Source of the DNA: Chitinophaga pinensis
GTDB taxonomy: Bacteria; Bacteroidota; Bacteroidia; NS11-12g; UBA9320
Assembly (NCBI GenBank): GCA_945907065.1
Contig: CAMDSC010000019.1
Coordinates: 1-44,697, forward strand
Direction: 5' to 3'
DNA: 44,697 bases
This document shows, one piece after another, positions 7,619-17,126 of this stretch. Made by a program: the position numbers and the translations under genes. The notes below the pieces were generated by a model that saw only the letters and a list, made by a program, of their open reading frames with translations, did no database searches and was not told the DNA's origin. Each line of letters starts with the position of its first letter. The first letter of the stretch is position 1.

Positions 7619-8758
7619 TTATTTTAAAATATCCCTTGCTATTACAACCCTTTGTACTTCTGAAGTACCTTCATATATTTGAGTAATTTTGGCATCGCGC
7701 ATTAATCGTTCTACATGATATTCTTTTACATATCCATAGCCACCATGTATTTGTACAGCTTCAATGGTAGTTTTCATAGCTACTTCACTGGCAAATAATT
7801 TGGCCATACTGCTGGCACGGTCATAATTAAGGTGTTGGTCTTTCATCCAAGCTGCTTTAAGGCAAAGTAAACGGGCGGCTTCTATTTCAGTAGCCATATC
7901 AGCTAGTTTGAATTGAATGGCCTGATGATTTTTTATTTCTGTTCCAAAAGCTTTGCGTTCTTTCGAATAATTGAGAGATAATTCATAAGCTCCTGAAGCT
8001 ATTCCTAAAGCTTGCGCAGCAATGCCTATACGACCGCCGCTCAAGGTTTTCATGGCAAATTTAAATCCAAAACCTTCTTCGCCAATACGATTGGCTTTTG
8101 GCACTTTTACATCCTGAAACATAAGTGAATGGGTATCACTTCCTCTAATTCCTAATTTATCTTCTTTTTTACCCACAATAAAACCGGGCATATCTTTAGT
8201 AACGATAAGGGCATTAATACCTTTATGTTTCAGTTCAGGGTGGGTTTGAGCCATTACTATAAAAGTATCAGCACTACTTCCGTTGGTTATCCAGTTTTTG
8301 GTGCCGTTTAATAAATAATAATCGCCCATATCTTCAGCGGTGGTTCGCTGTGAAGTAGCATCTGAACCGGCTTCAGGTTCTGAAAGGCAAAAACCTCCGT
8401 GAATAATTCCTTGAGCTAATGGCACTAAATATTTTTGTTTTTGCTCTTCGGAGCCAAAGGTTTCAAGCCCCCAGCATACCAAAGAATTATTAACCGACAA
8501 TACTACTGACGCGGAAGCATCAATTTTAGAAATTTCTTCCATGGCCAATACATAAGAAATTGTATCCATTCCTCCTCCACCATATTCAGGCGAAACCATC
8601 ATTCCTAAAAATCCCAATTCGCCTAATTTACGAATCTGAGTCATTGGAAATTTTTGTTGGTTGTCACGCTCAATTACTCCTGGCAATAATTCGGTTTGTG
8701 CAAACTCACGTGCAGCCTGCTGAATCATTATGTGTTCTTCGGTTAATTCAAATTGCAT
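7619..8758 (-). CDS. Short-chain acyl-CoA dehydrogenase (butyryl-CoA type)
   Basis: FAD flavoenzyme introducing the alpha-beta double bond in an acyl-CoA, in fatty-acid or branched-chain amino-acid breakdown. The length of 379 residues is normal. Visible motifs are ALSEPEAGSD-type (CLSEPEAGSDA), WITNG, RIGIAAQALGIA, the FAD-binding EAVQIHGGYGYVKEY and the catalytic Glu363 in IYEGTSEVQR. Glu in this position, rather than upstream in helix G, is that of the short/medium-chain branch, so butyryl-CoA or a similar short chain is likely, though the exact substrate cannot be read. It is monocistronic, with its own promoter and terminator. No electron-transfer flavoprotein genes are nearby. Confidence 0.93.
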   Translation of the reverse strand: MQFELTEEHIMIQQAAREFAQTELLPGVIERDNQQKFPMTQIRKLGELGFLGMMVSPEYGGGGMDTISYVLAMEEISKIDASASVVLSVNNSLVCWGLETFGSEEQKQKYLVPLAQGIIHGGFCLSEPEAGSDATSQRTTAEDMGDYYLLNGTKNWITNGSSADTFIVMAQTHPELKHKGINALIVTKDMPGFIVGKKEDKLGIRGSDTHSLMFQDVKVPKANRIGEEGFGFKFAMKTLSGGRIGIAAQALGIASGAYELSLNYSKERKAFGTEIKNHQAIQFKLADMATEIEAARLLCLKAAWMKDQHLNYDRASSMAKLFASEVAMKTTIEAVQIHGGYGYVKEYHVERLMRDAKITQIYEGTSEVQRVVIARDILK

Positions 8759-9066
8759 TTTGATAGTATTTGTATTGCTGCAAAAATAATTAATTGAACA
8801 AGTATTTGTAAGTATTCCCTAATTTAATGATAATCTAAAATTGCAATTGGCTTTTAGCCTCTCCTTGAAACATACTTTTAAGGCTGAATTTGAGAAAATG
8901 GGTGTAAAAAAATGGTGTTATTAATAACTTTAAGCAACTAATTCAATAGTTATAACGTCTGATAAGAAAAGTTTTATTTAATTGATTATGACTAAAATCA
9001 TGCGTTAATAATCAGGTATGAAACTAAGAAACACAGATAATAATTATATTGCACAATATTTCTAAA
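8759..9066. other. Intergenic region, 308 bases, between divergent genes
   Basis: No gene is visible. It holds the acyl-CoA dehydrogenase promoter at its left end and presumably the protease promoter at its right end. Two short perfect palindromes occur: GTTATTAATAAC (8917-8928) and GTTATAAC (8949-8956). In sequence this AT-rich they may be chance. Confidence 0.5.
8781..8788 (-). promoter_or_regulatory. Promoter -7 box of acyl-CoA dehydrogenase gene
   Basis: The minus strand reads TATTTTTG followed by CAGCAA, matching TAnnTTTG. It is 22 bases before the ATG. A TTG-containing segment lies about 16 bases further upstream. Confidence 0.55.
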
Positions 9067-12000
9067 ATGAATCCATTTTTTAAGAGTAAAAAACTCTTCA
9101 TTTTTATTTTACTAAGTTTAATTGGGTCCAATTCAATCAAAGCCCAAATATATCAAGGTACAGAGGCAAACAATAAGCTTAAAAATTCTGAGATAGTAAG
9201 AATAAATGAAATTACAGGAAAAATAAAATATGCTTTATTAAACGATAGATTTTTAATAACAAAAGAACAAACAATCCCTTATCTATTAAAGGTTTTGGAA
9301 CTGTCGAGTTCTTATAAATTGCAGTTAATTAAAACTGAACATGATGAAATTGGGTTTGACCATTTGCGATATCAGATATTGTATAATGAAATTCCAATTC
9401 TTGGAGGTATTATAATAACACACATAAAAGACCAAAGATTACATTCCTTTAATGGAGAAATATTTGGGGTATCAGAAGAAATAAATCAAAATTTATATCC
9501 AGAAAAATTTTGTTTATCTAAAGCGCTTGAAACAGTTGGTGCCAAAATTTATAATTGGCAATTGCCCGAAGAAGAGGCTTTGATTAAGGTTATAAAAGAC
9601 AACAAAAATGCCACCTGGTTTCCAAAAGGAGAGTTGATGTATTGTCCTAAAAATCTTGATTTTGACCAAGGCCAATTTACGTTAACTTACAAATTTACAA
9701 TTTATGCTAACGAGCCACTTTCGGCTGAAAATATTTATATAAGTCCAATAAGTGGTGAAATTATTGCTCGAGAAAATTTATTGCATAATGTAGATGTACC
9801 GGGTGTGGCAGTAACTAAATACAGTGGTACACGAAACATAAAAACCGATAGCACAGCGCCATACAAATACAGGTTAATAGAAAATTCAAAAGGTGGGGGT
9901 ATTTATACTTTAAATTTAAAGAAGGGGACAAGTTATGGTGCCGCAGTCGATTTTTTAGATTCAAATAATTATTGGAATAATGTTAATACAAATAAAGATG
10001 AAATAGCTACGGATGCTCATTGGGGAGCCGAAGTTACTTATGATTATTATTACAATATTCATAACAGAAAAAGTTATGATAATAAGAACGCTCGAATTTA
10101 TAGTTACGTTCATTATTCCAATAATTATGACAATGCTTTTTGGAATGGGGTATGCATGACTTATGGTGATGGAAATAGTTTCAAACCCCTTACAGCAATA
10201 GATGTTTGCGGACATGAAATAACCCATGCAGTAACTTCAAATACGGCTAATTTGGTGTATAGTTATGAATCTGGGGCATTAAATGAATCCTTCAGTGATA
10301 TTTTTGGCAATACAATTGAGCGATTTGGAAGGCCTACTCAATACAATTGGAAAATAGGAGAAGACATTACAACTGGCGCTACTGGATTACGCGATATGCA
10401 AAATCCAAAATCTAAAGGCCATCCAAGGTGCTATAAAAGCACCAATTGGTATGCTGGAGCGGGTGATAATGGCGGAGTTCATACCAATAGTGGAGTTCAA
10501 AACTGGTGGTATTATTTAATTACTGAAGGTGGCACAGGTGTAAATGATGTAACGAATACTTATAAAGTAGATAGCCTTGGCATTATAAAAGCGGAACAAA
10601 TAGCTTATAGAAATTTATCAGTATATCTAACAACTTCTTCTAATTATTCTGATGCCAGATTTTATTCCATTCGTGCTGCAGTGGATTTATATGGGAATTG
10701 CGGTAAAGAAGTAATTGCTGTAACAAATGCATGGTATGCTTGTAATGTTGGTCCTAAATATGATAGTGGTTATGTAAAAGCAAATTTTACTGCTGATACC
10801 GTAATTTGCAATACTTCAAAAAAAGTTAATTTTAATAATTTAAGCTCAAATGCTGTAAGCGTAAAATGGTATTTTGGTGATGGCTCCACTTCAACTGTAT
10901 TTAGCCCGGGTTATAATTATTCGTCCTTTGGAATTTATACTGTTAAACTAGTAGCTAAAAGTTGTTTTCTAAATAAAAGTGATAGTATTACCAAAGCGGC
11001 ATATGTTAAAGTAGATTCAACATTTGATATTTGCAATTCTGTATTAATGCCGCAAAGCGGAATTGATAGTACTAGCAAGTGTCAATCATTTGTTTATGAT
11101 GATGGCGGTGAGGGAATATATAAAACTCTGAACAAAACTATTCTAAAAATTAATGTTCCAGGGGCAGATTCAATAGTGTTGAAGTTTTTAGATTTTGACT
11201 ATGAGAACAAATTTGATAGTCTTTATATCTATAAAGGAACTTATCCCGGAGGCACCAAACTTGGCGGATTTACAGGTTCTACTTTACCCTTTGCTGGTAA
11301 AAATTTTAAAGTTGTTGGCAGCTTAATAACACTCCGTCATTTTGCCGACCCATTGGTCACTGGCAGAGGATTTAAAATGTTTTATACTGCTTACAAGCAA
11401 CCGGTGGATTTATCGGTTTTTAAAGATACCACAATTTGTATTGGTAATTCAGTGTTATTGCATGCCGAAGGAACAGGTGGTTATTTTAAAGATTATGCAT
11501 TTTTATGGAAAACCATTTCCAGCAATGATTCAATTACCGTATCGCCTATTGTGCCAACAGTTTATAAAGCCTACCTAACTGATGTTTGCACCAAATCAAT
11601 TGATTCTGCACAGATATTTGTGGACGTTAGAAAACCACTTTCTATCACTTTAAACAAAGACACCACTATTTGTATAGGTCAATCAGTAATAATAAATGGC
11701 ACGGCTTCAGGAGGGCAAAATACAACCTATCAATACACATGGAATAATGGATTGGGAAATAGTAGCAGTCATATAGTATCACCATCAGTTACCAGTCAAT
11801 ATCGTGTAATACTTTCTGACGGCTGCACATTATTAAATGATACAGCCTACATAAATGTAACAGTTAGAAATCCGTTAAATGTGAGTATAAAAACAAATGA
11901 TACATTAATTTGCTATAATAAATTGGTTAGTTTAAATGCTAACAGTTCAGGCGGGCAAAGCAGTAATTATTTATATACTTGGAATAATGGATTAGGAACA

Positions 12001-13587
12001 GGATTGCCCAAAATTATTAATTTAACAACTAACACTTGGATAAAAGTAACTTTAACAGATGGTTGCACTTCATTGCCATCCATAGATTCGGTTTATATAA
12101 AAGTAAGACCACAACTTACCGTTTTATTAAATAAAGATACTGTAATTTGTAAAGGGACTAGTGTATTATTAAAAGCAAACCCAAGCGGAGGTGATATAAG
12201 CAAGTATACCTATTCATGGACTCAAGGCTTGCCCTCAACCCAAACAAATACTGTGAATCCCGTAGTTAAAACCAAGTATATTCTATCGCTAACTGATAAT
12301 TGCTCAACCAAATCAGTTGATTCGATTACCGTAGATGTTTTGCAAAGCTTAAAAATAACGGGATTAAAAGATACGACAATTTGTTACGGTGGTAAGGCTT
12401 CATTCAAACCAATTATTACCGGGGGCAAACCATTGCTTTATCAATATATTTGGGATAATGGCTTGAACGGCAATAAAAATCAAACAGTTTCACCATTAAC
12501 AACAACAAGTTATAAATTACTACTAAAAGATAATTGCACCGTTTTTAATGATTCAATTACTGTGAAAGTAACACTTAAGGCAGCGCTTGTGCTGGGAACT
12601 AATTTATCAAAAGCTGTTATGTGTGTTGGTGATTCATCACGATTGTTACTTAATTTTTCTGGCGGAGTTCCGGCACAATACAAGTGGTTTATTAATGGAA
12701 TTCAGGAAACAAACTCGGCTTTGTTTTTAAAACCTATAATTACCACTGCTTACAAAATAAATTTAAAAGATTATTGTTCCAATGAAGACAGTGCTTTATT
12801 AAATATTGTTGTAAATCCTTTGCCAGTGGTTGATTTTTCCGCTGATAAATTAGCAGTTTGCAGATTCAATGAAGTTCAGTTTACCAACACCACAAGTGGA
12901 GCATCCAATTACTTATGGAAATTTAGTATAAGTGACCAAAACACATTAATATCACCAAAATACCTTTATAAAAAGGCCGGACTATTTGATGTAAGTCTTA
13001 CGGCAACTTCATCCAATGGATGTGTAAATTCATTAACAAAATCGGGATATATCACAGTTGTTGAATTGCCAAATAGCGATTTTACTTTTACACCAGATGA
13101 ACCAACTTTACCTTTACCCGAAGTTAATTTTGCCAATCTTTCAAGTAATTACAGCACGTTTGAATGGGATTTTGGCGATTTGAAAAAAGAGACATCAATT
13201 GTTAATCCTATACATACATACCCTGATAAGGGCGATTATAAAGTACGATTAATTGCCTTTAACTCTTTGGGATGTGCTGATACCATTATTAAAAATGTAA
13301 CCGTAAGTGACATTTATTATTTGTGGGTACCCAATGCTTTTTCCCCTAATAATGATGGATTTAATGATTCTTTATCTATTGTTTCAAAAGGTGTGGCTAC
13401 TTCTGAACTGGCCATCTATAACCGTTGGGGCGAAAAGATTTTTGAATCAAACCTTAATTCAAAAGCATTTGACGGGAAAGATAAAGACGGAAAAACATTG
13501 CAAAGGGGAAGTTATATGCTTGAAATCAAACTCAGAGATTTTACAGAACGGTTTCATATGGTGAGAACCGTAATCGAGATTTTATAA
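9067..13587 (+). CDS. Secreted M4 (thermolysin-like) metalloprotease with T9SS sorting domain
   Basis: Zinc endopeptidase exported by the type IX secretion system. From the ATG at 9067 (preferred to a TTG at 9049) it has 1506 residues. In order: signal peptide ending NSIKA/Q; FTP/PepSY propeptide (about 30-230); M4 catalytic domain with zinc-binding H383-E-I-T-H, third ligand E407 in GALNESFSD and the closing EVIAVTNAWYACNVG; PKD domain (about 570-640, WYFGDGS); CUB-like domain (about 674-775); six Ig-like repeats of 75-80 residues, each opening with DTxIC-type strands (about 780-1250); two more PKD-type domains; and a CHU_C/type-B C-terminal domain (WVPNAFSPNNDGFND, IYNRWGEKIFES). The protease probably matures by propeptide removal and remains cell-surface-linked or released. 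It is flanked by large spacers and is likely monocistronic. Substrate unknown. Confidence 0.94.
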   Translation: MNPFFKSKKLFIFILLSLIGSNSIKAQIYQGTEANNKLKNSEIVRINEITGKIKYALLNDRFLITKEQTIPYLLKVLELSSSYKLQLIKTEHDEIGFDHLRYQILYNEIPILGGIIITHIKDQRLHSFNGEIFGVSEEINQNLYPEKFCLSKALETVGAKIYNWQLPEEEALIKVIKDNKNATWFPKGELMYCPKNLDFDQGQFTLTYKFTIYANEPLSAENIYISPISGEIIARENLLHNVDVPGVAVTKYSGTRNIKTDSTAPYKYRLIENSKGGGIYTLNLKKGTSYGAAVDFLDSNNYWNNVNTNKDEIATDAHWGAEVTYDYYYNIHNRKSYDNKNARIYSYVHYSNNYDNAFWNGVCMTYGDGNSFKPLTAIDVCGHEITHAVTSNTANLVYSYESGALNESFSDIFGNTIERFGRPTQYNWKIGEDITTGATGLRDMQNPKSKGHPRCYKSTNWYAGAGDNGGVHTNSGVQNWWYYLITEGGTGVNDVTNTYKVDSLGIIKAEQIAYRNLSVYLTTSSNYSDARFYSIRAAVDLYGNCGKEVIAVTNAWYACNVGPKYDSGYVKANFTADTVICNTSKKVNFNNLSSNAVSVKWYFGDGSTSTVFSPGYNYSSFGIYTVKLVAKSCFLNKSDSITKAAYVKVDSTFDICNSVLMPQSGIDSTSKCQSFVYDDGGEGIYKTLNKTILKINVPGADSIVLKFLDFDYENKFDSLYIYKGTYPGGTKLGGFTGSTLPFAGKNFKVVGSLITLRHFADPLVTGRGFKMFYTAYKQPVDLSVFKDTTICIGNSVLLHAEGTGGYFKDYAFLWKTISSNDSITVSPIVPTVYKAYLTDVCTKSIDSAQIFVDVRKPLSITLNKDTTICIGQSVIINGTASGGQNTTYQYTWNNGLGNSSSHIVSPSVTSQYRVILSDGCTLLNDTAYINVTVRNPLNVSIKTNDTLICYNKLVSLNANSSGGQSSNYLYTWNNGLGTGLPKIINLTTNTWIKVTLTDGCTSLPSIDSVYIKVRPQLTVLLNKDTVICKGTSVLLKANPSGGDISKYTYSWTQGLPSTQTNTVNPVVKTKYILSLTDNCSTKSVDSITVDVLQSLKITGLKDTTICYGGKASFKPIITGGKPLLYQYIWDNGLNGNKNQTVSPLTTTSYKLLLKDNCTVFNDSITVKVTLKAALVLGTNLSKAVMCVGDSSRLLLNFSGGVPAQYKWFINGIQETNSALFLKPIITTAYKINLKDYCSNEDSALLNIVVNPLPVVDFSADKLAVCRFNEVQFTNTTSGASNYLWKFSISDQNTLISPKYLYKKAGLFDVSLTATSSNGCVNSLTKSGYITVVELPNSDFTFTPDEPTLPLPEVNFANLSSNYSTFEWDFGDLKKETSIVNPIHTYPDKGDYKVRLIAFNSLGCADTIIKNVTVSDIYYLWVPNAFSPNNDGFNDSLSIVSKGVATSELAIYNRWGEKIFESNLNSKAFDGKDKDGKTLQRGSYMLEIKLRDFTERFHMVRTVIEIL

Positions 13588-13659
13588 TATTCAAAATACA
13601 AATTCAACCCTTTACTTTTTATAAGACTTTCTTTTTTACTTTTACAAAAAGTTTATCAG

Positions 13660-14484
13660 ATGAAAGAAATCTTTGGTTTTGATGCCTTTTCACCAAAAGA
13701 AATTGCTGAACGGGTAGAAAATGTTGGCGTTGTAAAGGCTCGACTTCCATTGTTATCTATGACAATGTTGGGAATTCTTGCAGGCGTTTTTATTGGATTA
13801 GGGGCTTTGTATTTTGTGCTAATCTCCTCTGATGCAAGCCTCAGTTTTGGATGGAGCAGGCTATTGGGCGGCATTGTTTTTTCACTAGGTTTGATATTGG
13901 TTGTAGTTGCCGGTGCCGAATTATTTACCGGAAATAATTTATTGGTGATGGCTTGGGCTGACGGAATAATTTCATTTGAAGAAGTATTAAAAAATTGGGC
14001 TGTGGTATGTTTAGCTAATTTTATTGGGGCTTTTGGTTTTGCTATTATCGTTTATTTATCCAAACACCCCGACATGAATGGAGGTGCAGTTGGGGCACAC
14101 TATGTAAAAATAGCTGCCGCCAAATGTAATTTGTCGTTTCAGCAGGCTTTTTTTAGTGGTATGCTTTGCAATGTGTTGGTTTGTTTAGCTGTGTGGATGG
14201 CACAGGCAGGAAGAAGTGTCATTGATAAAGTCATTGTTATAATTTTCCCTATCTCGGCATTTGTAGCAGCGGGATTTGAGCATAGTATTGCTAACATGTT
14301 TTTGATACCAATGGGCATTTTATTAAAATCCCAATATGCTTCTGTTCCGGGATCTGACATGATTTCCTGGGCCGGCTTTTTTGATAATATGGTGCCCGTA
14401 ATTTTGGGTAACCTGGCAGGAGGAAGTCTTTTTGTCGCTTTAATTTATTATGTAATCTATGGTAGAAATAATCAAAAATCATGA
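13660..14484 (+). CDS. Formate/nitrite transporter (FNT) family channel
   Basis: Inner-membrane pentameric channel for small anions such as formate, nitrite or hydrosulfide. At 274 residues with six predicted membrane segments it is normal for the family. Signature segments are AGAELFTGNNLLVMAW, GGAVGAHYVK-type loop, GFEHSIANMFLIP with the central pore histidine, and PVILGNLAGGSLFVAL. The sequence alone does not separate FocA, NirC and other subtypes. No pyruvate formate-lyase, nitrite reductase or sulfite gene lies nearby to settle it. The next gene starts two bases after its stop, so the two are co-transcribed. Confidence 0.9.
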   Translation: MKEIFGFDAFSPKEIAERVENVGVVKARLPLLSMTMLGILAGVFIGLGALYFVLISSDASLSFGWSRLLGGIVFSLGLILVVVAGAELFTGNNLLVMAWADGIISFEEVLKNWAVVCLANFIGAFGFAIIVYLSKHPDMNGGAVGAHYVKIAAAKCNLSFQQAFFSGMLCNVLVCLAVWMAQAGRSVIDKVIVIIFPISAFVAAGFEHSIANMFLIPMGILLKSQYASVPGSDMISWAGFFDNMVPVILGNLAGGSLFVALIYYVIYGRNNQKS

Positions 14485-14485
14485 C

Positions 14486-15049
14486 ATGAAAAACTTAAAA
14501 CCAATTCTTCTTATTTTATTAACCGGAATTTTAACAAATTGCTATGCCTGGAACAAAGATTCAATGTTAAAAAGACAACATTTTGAAGTAAGTTTTGGTC
14601 AATCCTTGTTGTTTATTTCAAACAGCAAGCAGATTAATATTCGAAATCAAGCGGCTGTGGTAATACCCACCAATGCCGTTTTATTTTTTGCAGAATTTCG
14701 TCCTCAAAAAAAAATAAGAATCCCTGTATTTTTTAATTTAGCTACCGAAACCAAGCAGTTTTTAGTCAATAATCAAATAATAAGTGAACGGGCTTCACCT
14801 ACTTTTGGCACCGGTTTTACATACAATCTTTTTAAAATACAACTAGACTCCACCTCTAAAATTGAATTTGAGGTCGGGCCACTGGCAAGTGTATTATTCA
14901 ATACCAATAAAAACCTACGGGTAGCACCAATTATAGCAGGAAGATTTAGAATAATGCGGGGCAAAAATTTTGTAATGTATGCTGGAATGAGCTATTCCAT
15001 TGGCATCAATGCGTTGGGATTACTATACGGAACAGGAACGATATTTTAA
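14486..15049 (+). CDS. Exported hypothetical protein, probable small beta-barrel
   Basis: From the ATG at 14486, two bases after the FNT stop, it has 187 residues. An in-frame upstream ATG at 14459 lies inside the FNT gene and lacks a signal-peptide context. The N-terminus (LKPILLILLTGILTNCYAW) is an export signal; the Cys is close to a lipobox but the -1/-3 positions are poor. The rest alternates hydrophobic and polar residues (FEVSFGQSLLFIS, IRIPVFFNLATETKQF, PTFGTGFTYNLFKIQL, EFEVGPLASVLF, NFVMYAGMSYSIGI), which suggests eight or so beta-strands of an outer-membrane barrel. I do not recognise a named family. The location behind an anion channel hints at no clear function. Confidence 0.75.
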   Translation: MKNLKPILLILLTGILTNCYAWNKDSMLKRQHFEVSFGQSLLFISNSKQINIRNQAAVVIPTNAVLFFAEFRPQKKIRIPVFFNLATETKQFLVNNQIISERASPTFGTGFTYNLFKIQLDSTSKIEFEVGPLASVLFNTNKNLRVAPIIAGRFRIMRGKNFVMYAGMSYSIGINALGLLYGTGTIF

Positions 15050-15143
15050 AAATAAAACCGAAAAATACTCTCGTATCTTTTTCAAACTTGATCTAAGTTG
15101 TTTCTTAATATTATTTAATATTGTATCCTTTATTTTAAAGCTC

Positions 15144-15926
15144 ATGCAACCCATAAAAACCGTAGCCGAATATATGGCCGAAGGCCGAAGTCCTGAAATA
15201 TTATTCTGGGTGGGCTGTGCCGGAAGTTTTGACGAACGTGCCCAAAAAATAACCAAAGCATTTGCCAAAATTTTACAGCATTGCTCCATTGATTTTGCCA
15301 TACTTGGCCCTGAGGAAAGTTGCAGTGGCGACCCTGCAAAACGAGCCGGAAACGAATTTCTTTTCCAAATGCAAGCTGCTAATAATATTGCTGTGCTTAA
15401 TGCTTACGAAATAAAAAAAATAGTAACTGCTTGTCCTCACTGTTTTAATACCCTGAAAAATGAATATCCTCAATTGGGTGGAAATTACGAGGTGGTTCAT
15501 CATACTCAATTAATTCAGGAATTGATTAACAGTGGTAAATTAAAATTTGAAGGTGGTGCTTTTAAAGGTAAAAAAATAACCTATCACGATTCCTGTTATT
15601 TAGGTAGGGCAAACGACGAATATGTAGCTCCTCGCCGGGTTTTAGAAGCTTTGGATACCGAATTGGTAGAAATGAAACGTTGCAAGCAAAATGGGTTATG
15701 CTGCGGTGCAGGTGGTGCCCAAATGTTTAAAGAAGCCGAACATGGAACCAAAGAAATAAATATTGAACGAAGCGAAGAAGCTTTAGAAACAGGAGCAGGA
15801 ATTATAGCATCCAATTGCCCGTTTTGCATGACTATGTTGCAAGATGGAGTGAAACATGCTAACCGTGAAGATAATGTGCAAGTGCTTGATATTGCTGAGT
15901 TGGTGGCACAAGCTCAGGATTTATAA
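15144..15926 (+). CDS. CCG-domain (Fe-S)-binding protein, HdrB/GlcF/LutA-like
   Basis: From the ATG at 15144 (MQPIKTVAEYMAEG; an upstream open extension into the previous gene is AT-rich noise) it has 260 residues. It carries two cysteine-rich domains: WVGCAGSFD, EESCSGD, CPHCFNT in the first; HDSCYLGR, LCCGAGGAQ, NCPFCMTM in the second. This is the CCG pattern of heterodisulfide reductase subunit B and of the C-terminal half of glycolate and lactate oxidase Fe-S subunits, where it binds a non-cubane or 4Fe-4S cluster and carries electrons. The expected partner with an N-terminal ferredoxin domain is not adjacent in this window, so its redox partner is unknown. It lies seven bases before the next gene. 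Confidence 0.88.
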   Translation: MQPIKTVAEYMAEGRSPEILFWVGCAGSFDERAQKITKAFAKILQHCSIDFAILGPEESCSGDPAKRAGNEFLFQMQAANNIAVLNAYEIKKIVTACPHCFNTLKNEYPQLGGNYEVVHHTQLIQELINSGKLKFEGGAFKGKKITYHDSCYLGRANDEYVAPRRVLEALDTELVEMKRCKQNGLCCGAGGAQMFKEAEHGTKEINIERSEEALETGAGIIASNCPFCMTMLQDGVKHANREDNVQVLDIAELVAQAQDL

Positions 15927-15932
15927 TTATCC

Positions 15933-17126
15933 ATGAAACCAATTCTACTTCGGCGAGGATTAATTGGTGTTTTAATTTGTTTCGTTGTCCTAAATATTTA
16001 TAAAACTAAGAATCTTTACAATCATCCTGACTATCCTTACGATGCCCGAAATGTATTTATTGCAGGCAATCTTTGGTTACAAGGTAAAAATCCTTACAAC
16101 GACAGTTTACTAAAAACCGAATGGCAAAATAGTGCTATTCAAAATAATTTAAATACCACCAAACCTCCAGGGTTTAAGGATTGCGGAATGATTTATCCGT
16201 TTTGGGCTATCCCAATTTTAGTTCCATATTATCTGTTTTCATGGCCGGTGGCTAAACAAATAATTTGGCTTTTAAGTTGGCTCTTTATTTTTTTTATTGC
16301 TTGGTTCGCAACCAAATTATTTAATATAAAAGCTTTAAATTTTTGGTTATGGTTACTTATGATCTTGGCTTTTAAATCATCATTGGTAGCAGTAGCTTTG
16401 GGTCAGCCTTTATTGATGAGTATGGCGGCTATTATGGCTTCATGGTATTTTTATACTAAAAACAAAGACACTCTTTCTGGCTTATTACTTGGGATAGCTA
16501 TGCTAAAAGTAACGCTCTGTATTCCATTTGTAATTCTATTTTTGGCTAATAAAAAATGGAAACTCCTCATATTTTCAAGCATTTTTCCCATACTGGCAAC
16601 TTTCAGCTTTTATCAGGTTTCAGGAAATTTATATATCCCTGAAATGCTTAAAAATATGGCTACGCAAATGCAAATAAACTATGCGGGACCAACACTCACA
16701 GCGGTAAATACAAACCTTACTGAATTGGGTATTTTGTTAAATTATTTCGGAGGGATAGATTATAAATTTATTTCGGTGTTTAATGTAATTATGCTGTTTT
16801 TGGGCATCATCATTTTGGCAGGTTTTTATTTAAAAGGTTTTGTTAAAGAGTATTCCTTTTTAGCATTGCTTATTCTTTGGAACTTTCTATTTAGTTATCA
16901 CCTTATTTATGATTGTTTGCTTCTCGTTTTTTTGGTTCCGTTGGTTAAAACCAATGACAATATGAAATGGATTTGGCTCGCAGTATTAGCCCCATTATTT
17001 TTACCAATCAATGGAATTTTTAAAAATACAGACTGGATACAATTTCACCTTCCTATTACATTATTAGCTTTATTTTTGTACTTAGTTTATGCTAGCTACC
17101 AACACATCTCAAGCCGACGTATTTAA
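15933..17126 (+). CDS. Glycosyltransferase family 87 (DUF2029) membrane protein
   Basis: A 397-residue polytopic inner-membrane protein with about ten hydrophobic segments. The N-terminal block YPYDARNVFIAGNLWLQGKNPYND, placed after the first membrane helix, is the GT87/DUF2029 signature with the acidic residue expected of GT-C glycosyltransferases that use polyprenyl-phosphate sugars. It is related to actinobacterial PimE mannosyltransferases, but substrate cannot be inferred. It ends by overlapping the next gene by 38 bases. No cell-surface polysaccharide cluster surrounds it. Confidence 0.8.
   Translation: MKPILLRRGLIGVLICFVVLNIYKTKNLYNHPDYPYDARNVFIAGNLWLQGKNPYNDSLLKTEWQNSAIQNNLNTTKPPGFKDCGMIYPFWAIPILVPYYLFSWPVAKQIIWLLSWLFIFFIAWFATKLFNIKALNFWLWLLMILAFKSSLVAVALGQPLLMSMAAIMASWYFYTKNKDTLSGLLLGIAMLKVTLCIPFVILFLANKKWKLLIFSSIFPILATFSFYQVSGNLYIPEMLKNMATQMQINYAGPTLTAVNTNLTELGILLNYFGGIDYKFISVFNVIMLFLGIIILAGFYLKGFVKEYSFLALLILWNFLFSYHLIYDCLLLVFLVPLVKTNDNMKWIWLAVLAPLFLPINGIFKNTDWIQFHLPITLLALFLYLVYASYQHISSRRI

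Noticed and set aside
8917-8956. Paired palindromes GTTATTAATAAC and GTTATAAC as an operator
   Set aside because: Short AT-only palindromes are expected by chance in sequence of this composition, and they lie far from either start codon.
11400-12820. DNA tandem repeat or minisatellite in the protease gene
   Set aside because: The periodicity is in the protein (Ig-like repeats) and the DNA copies are too diverged to be a repeat array.
15000-15143. Extended N-terminus of the CCG protein overlapping the previous gene
   Set aside because: The extra frame overlaps the end of the upstream gene and encodes an AT-driven hydrophobic run. The family starts at MQPIKTVAEY.
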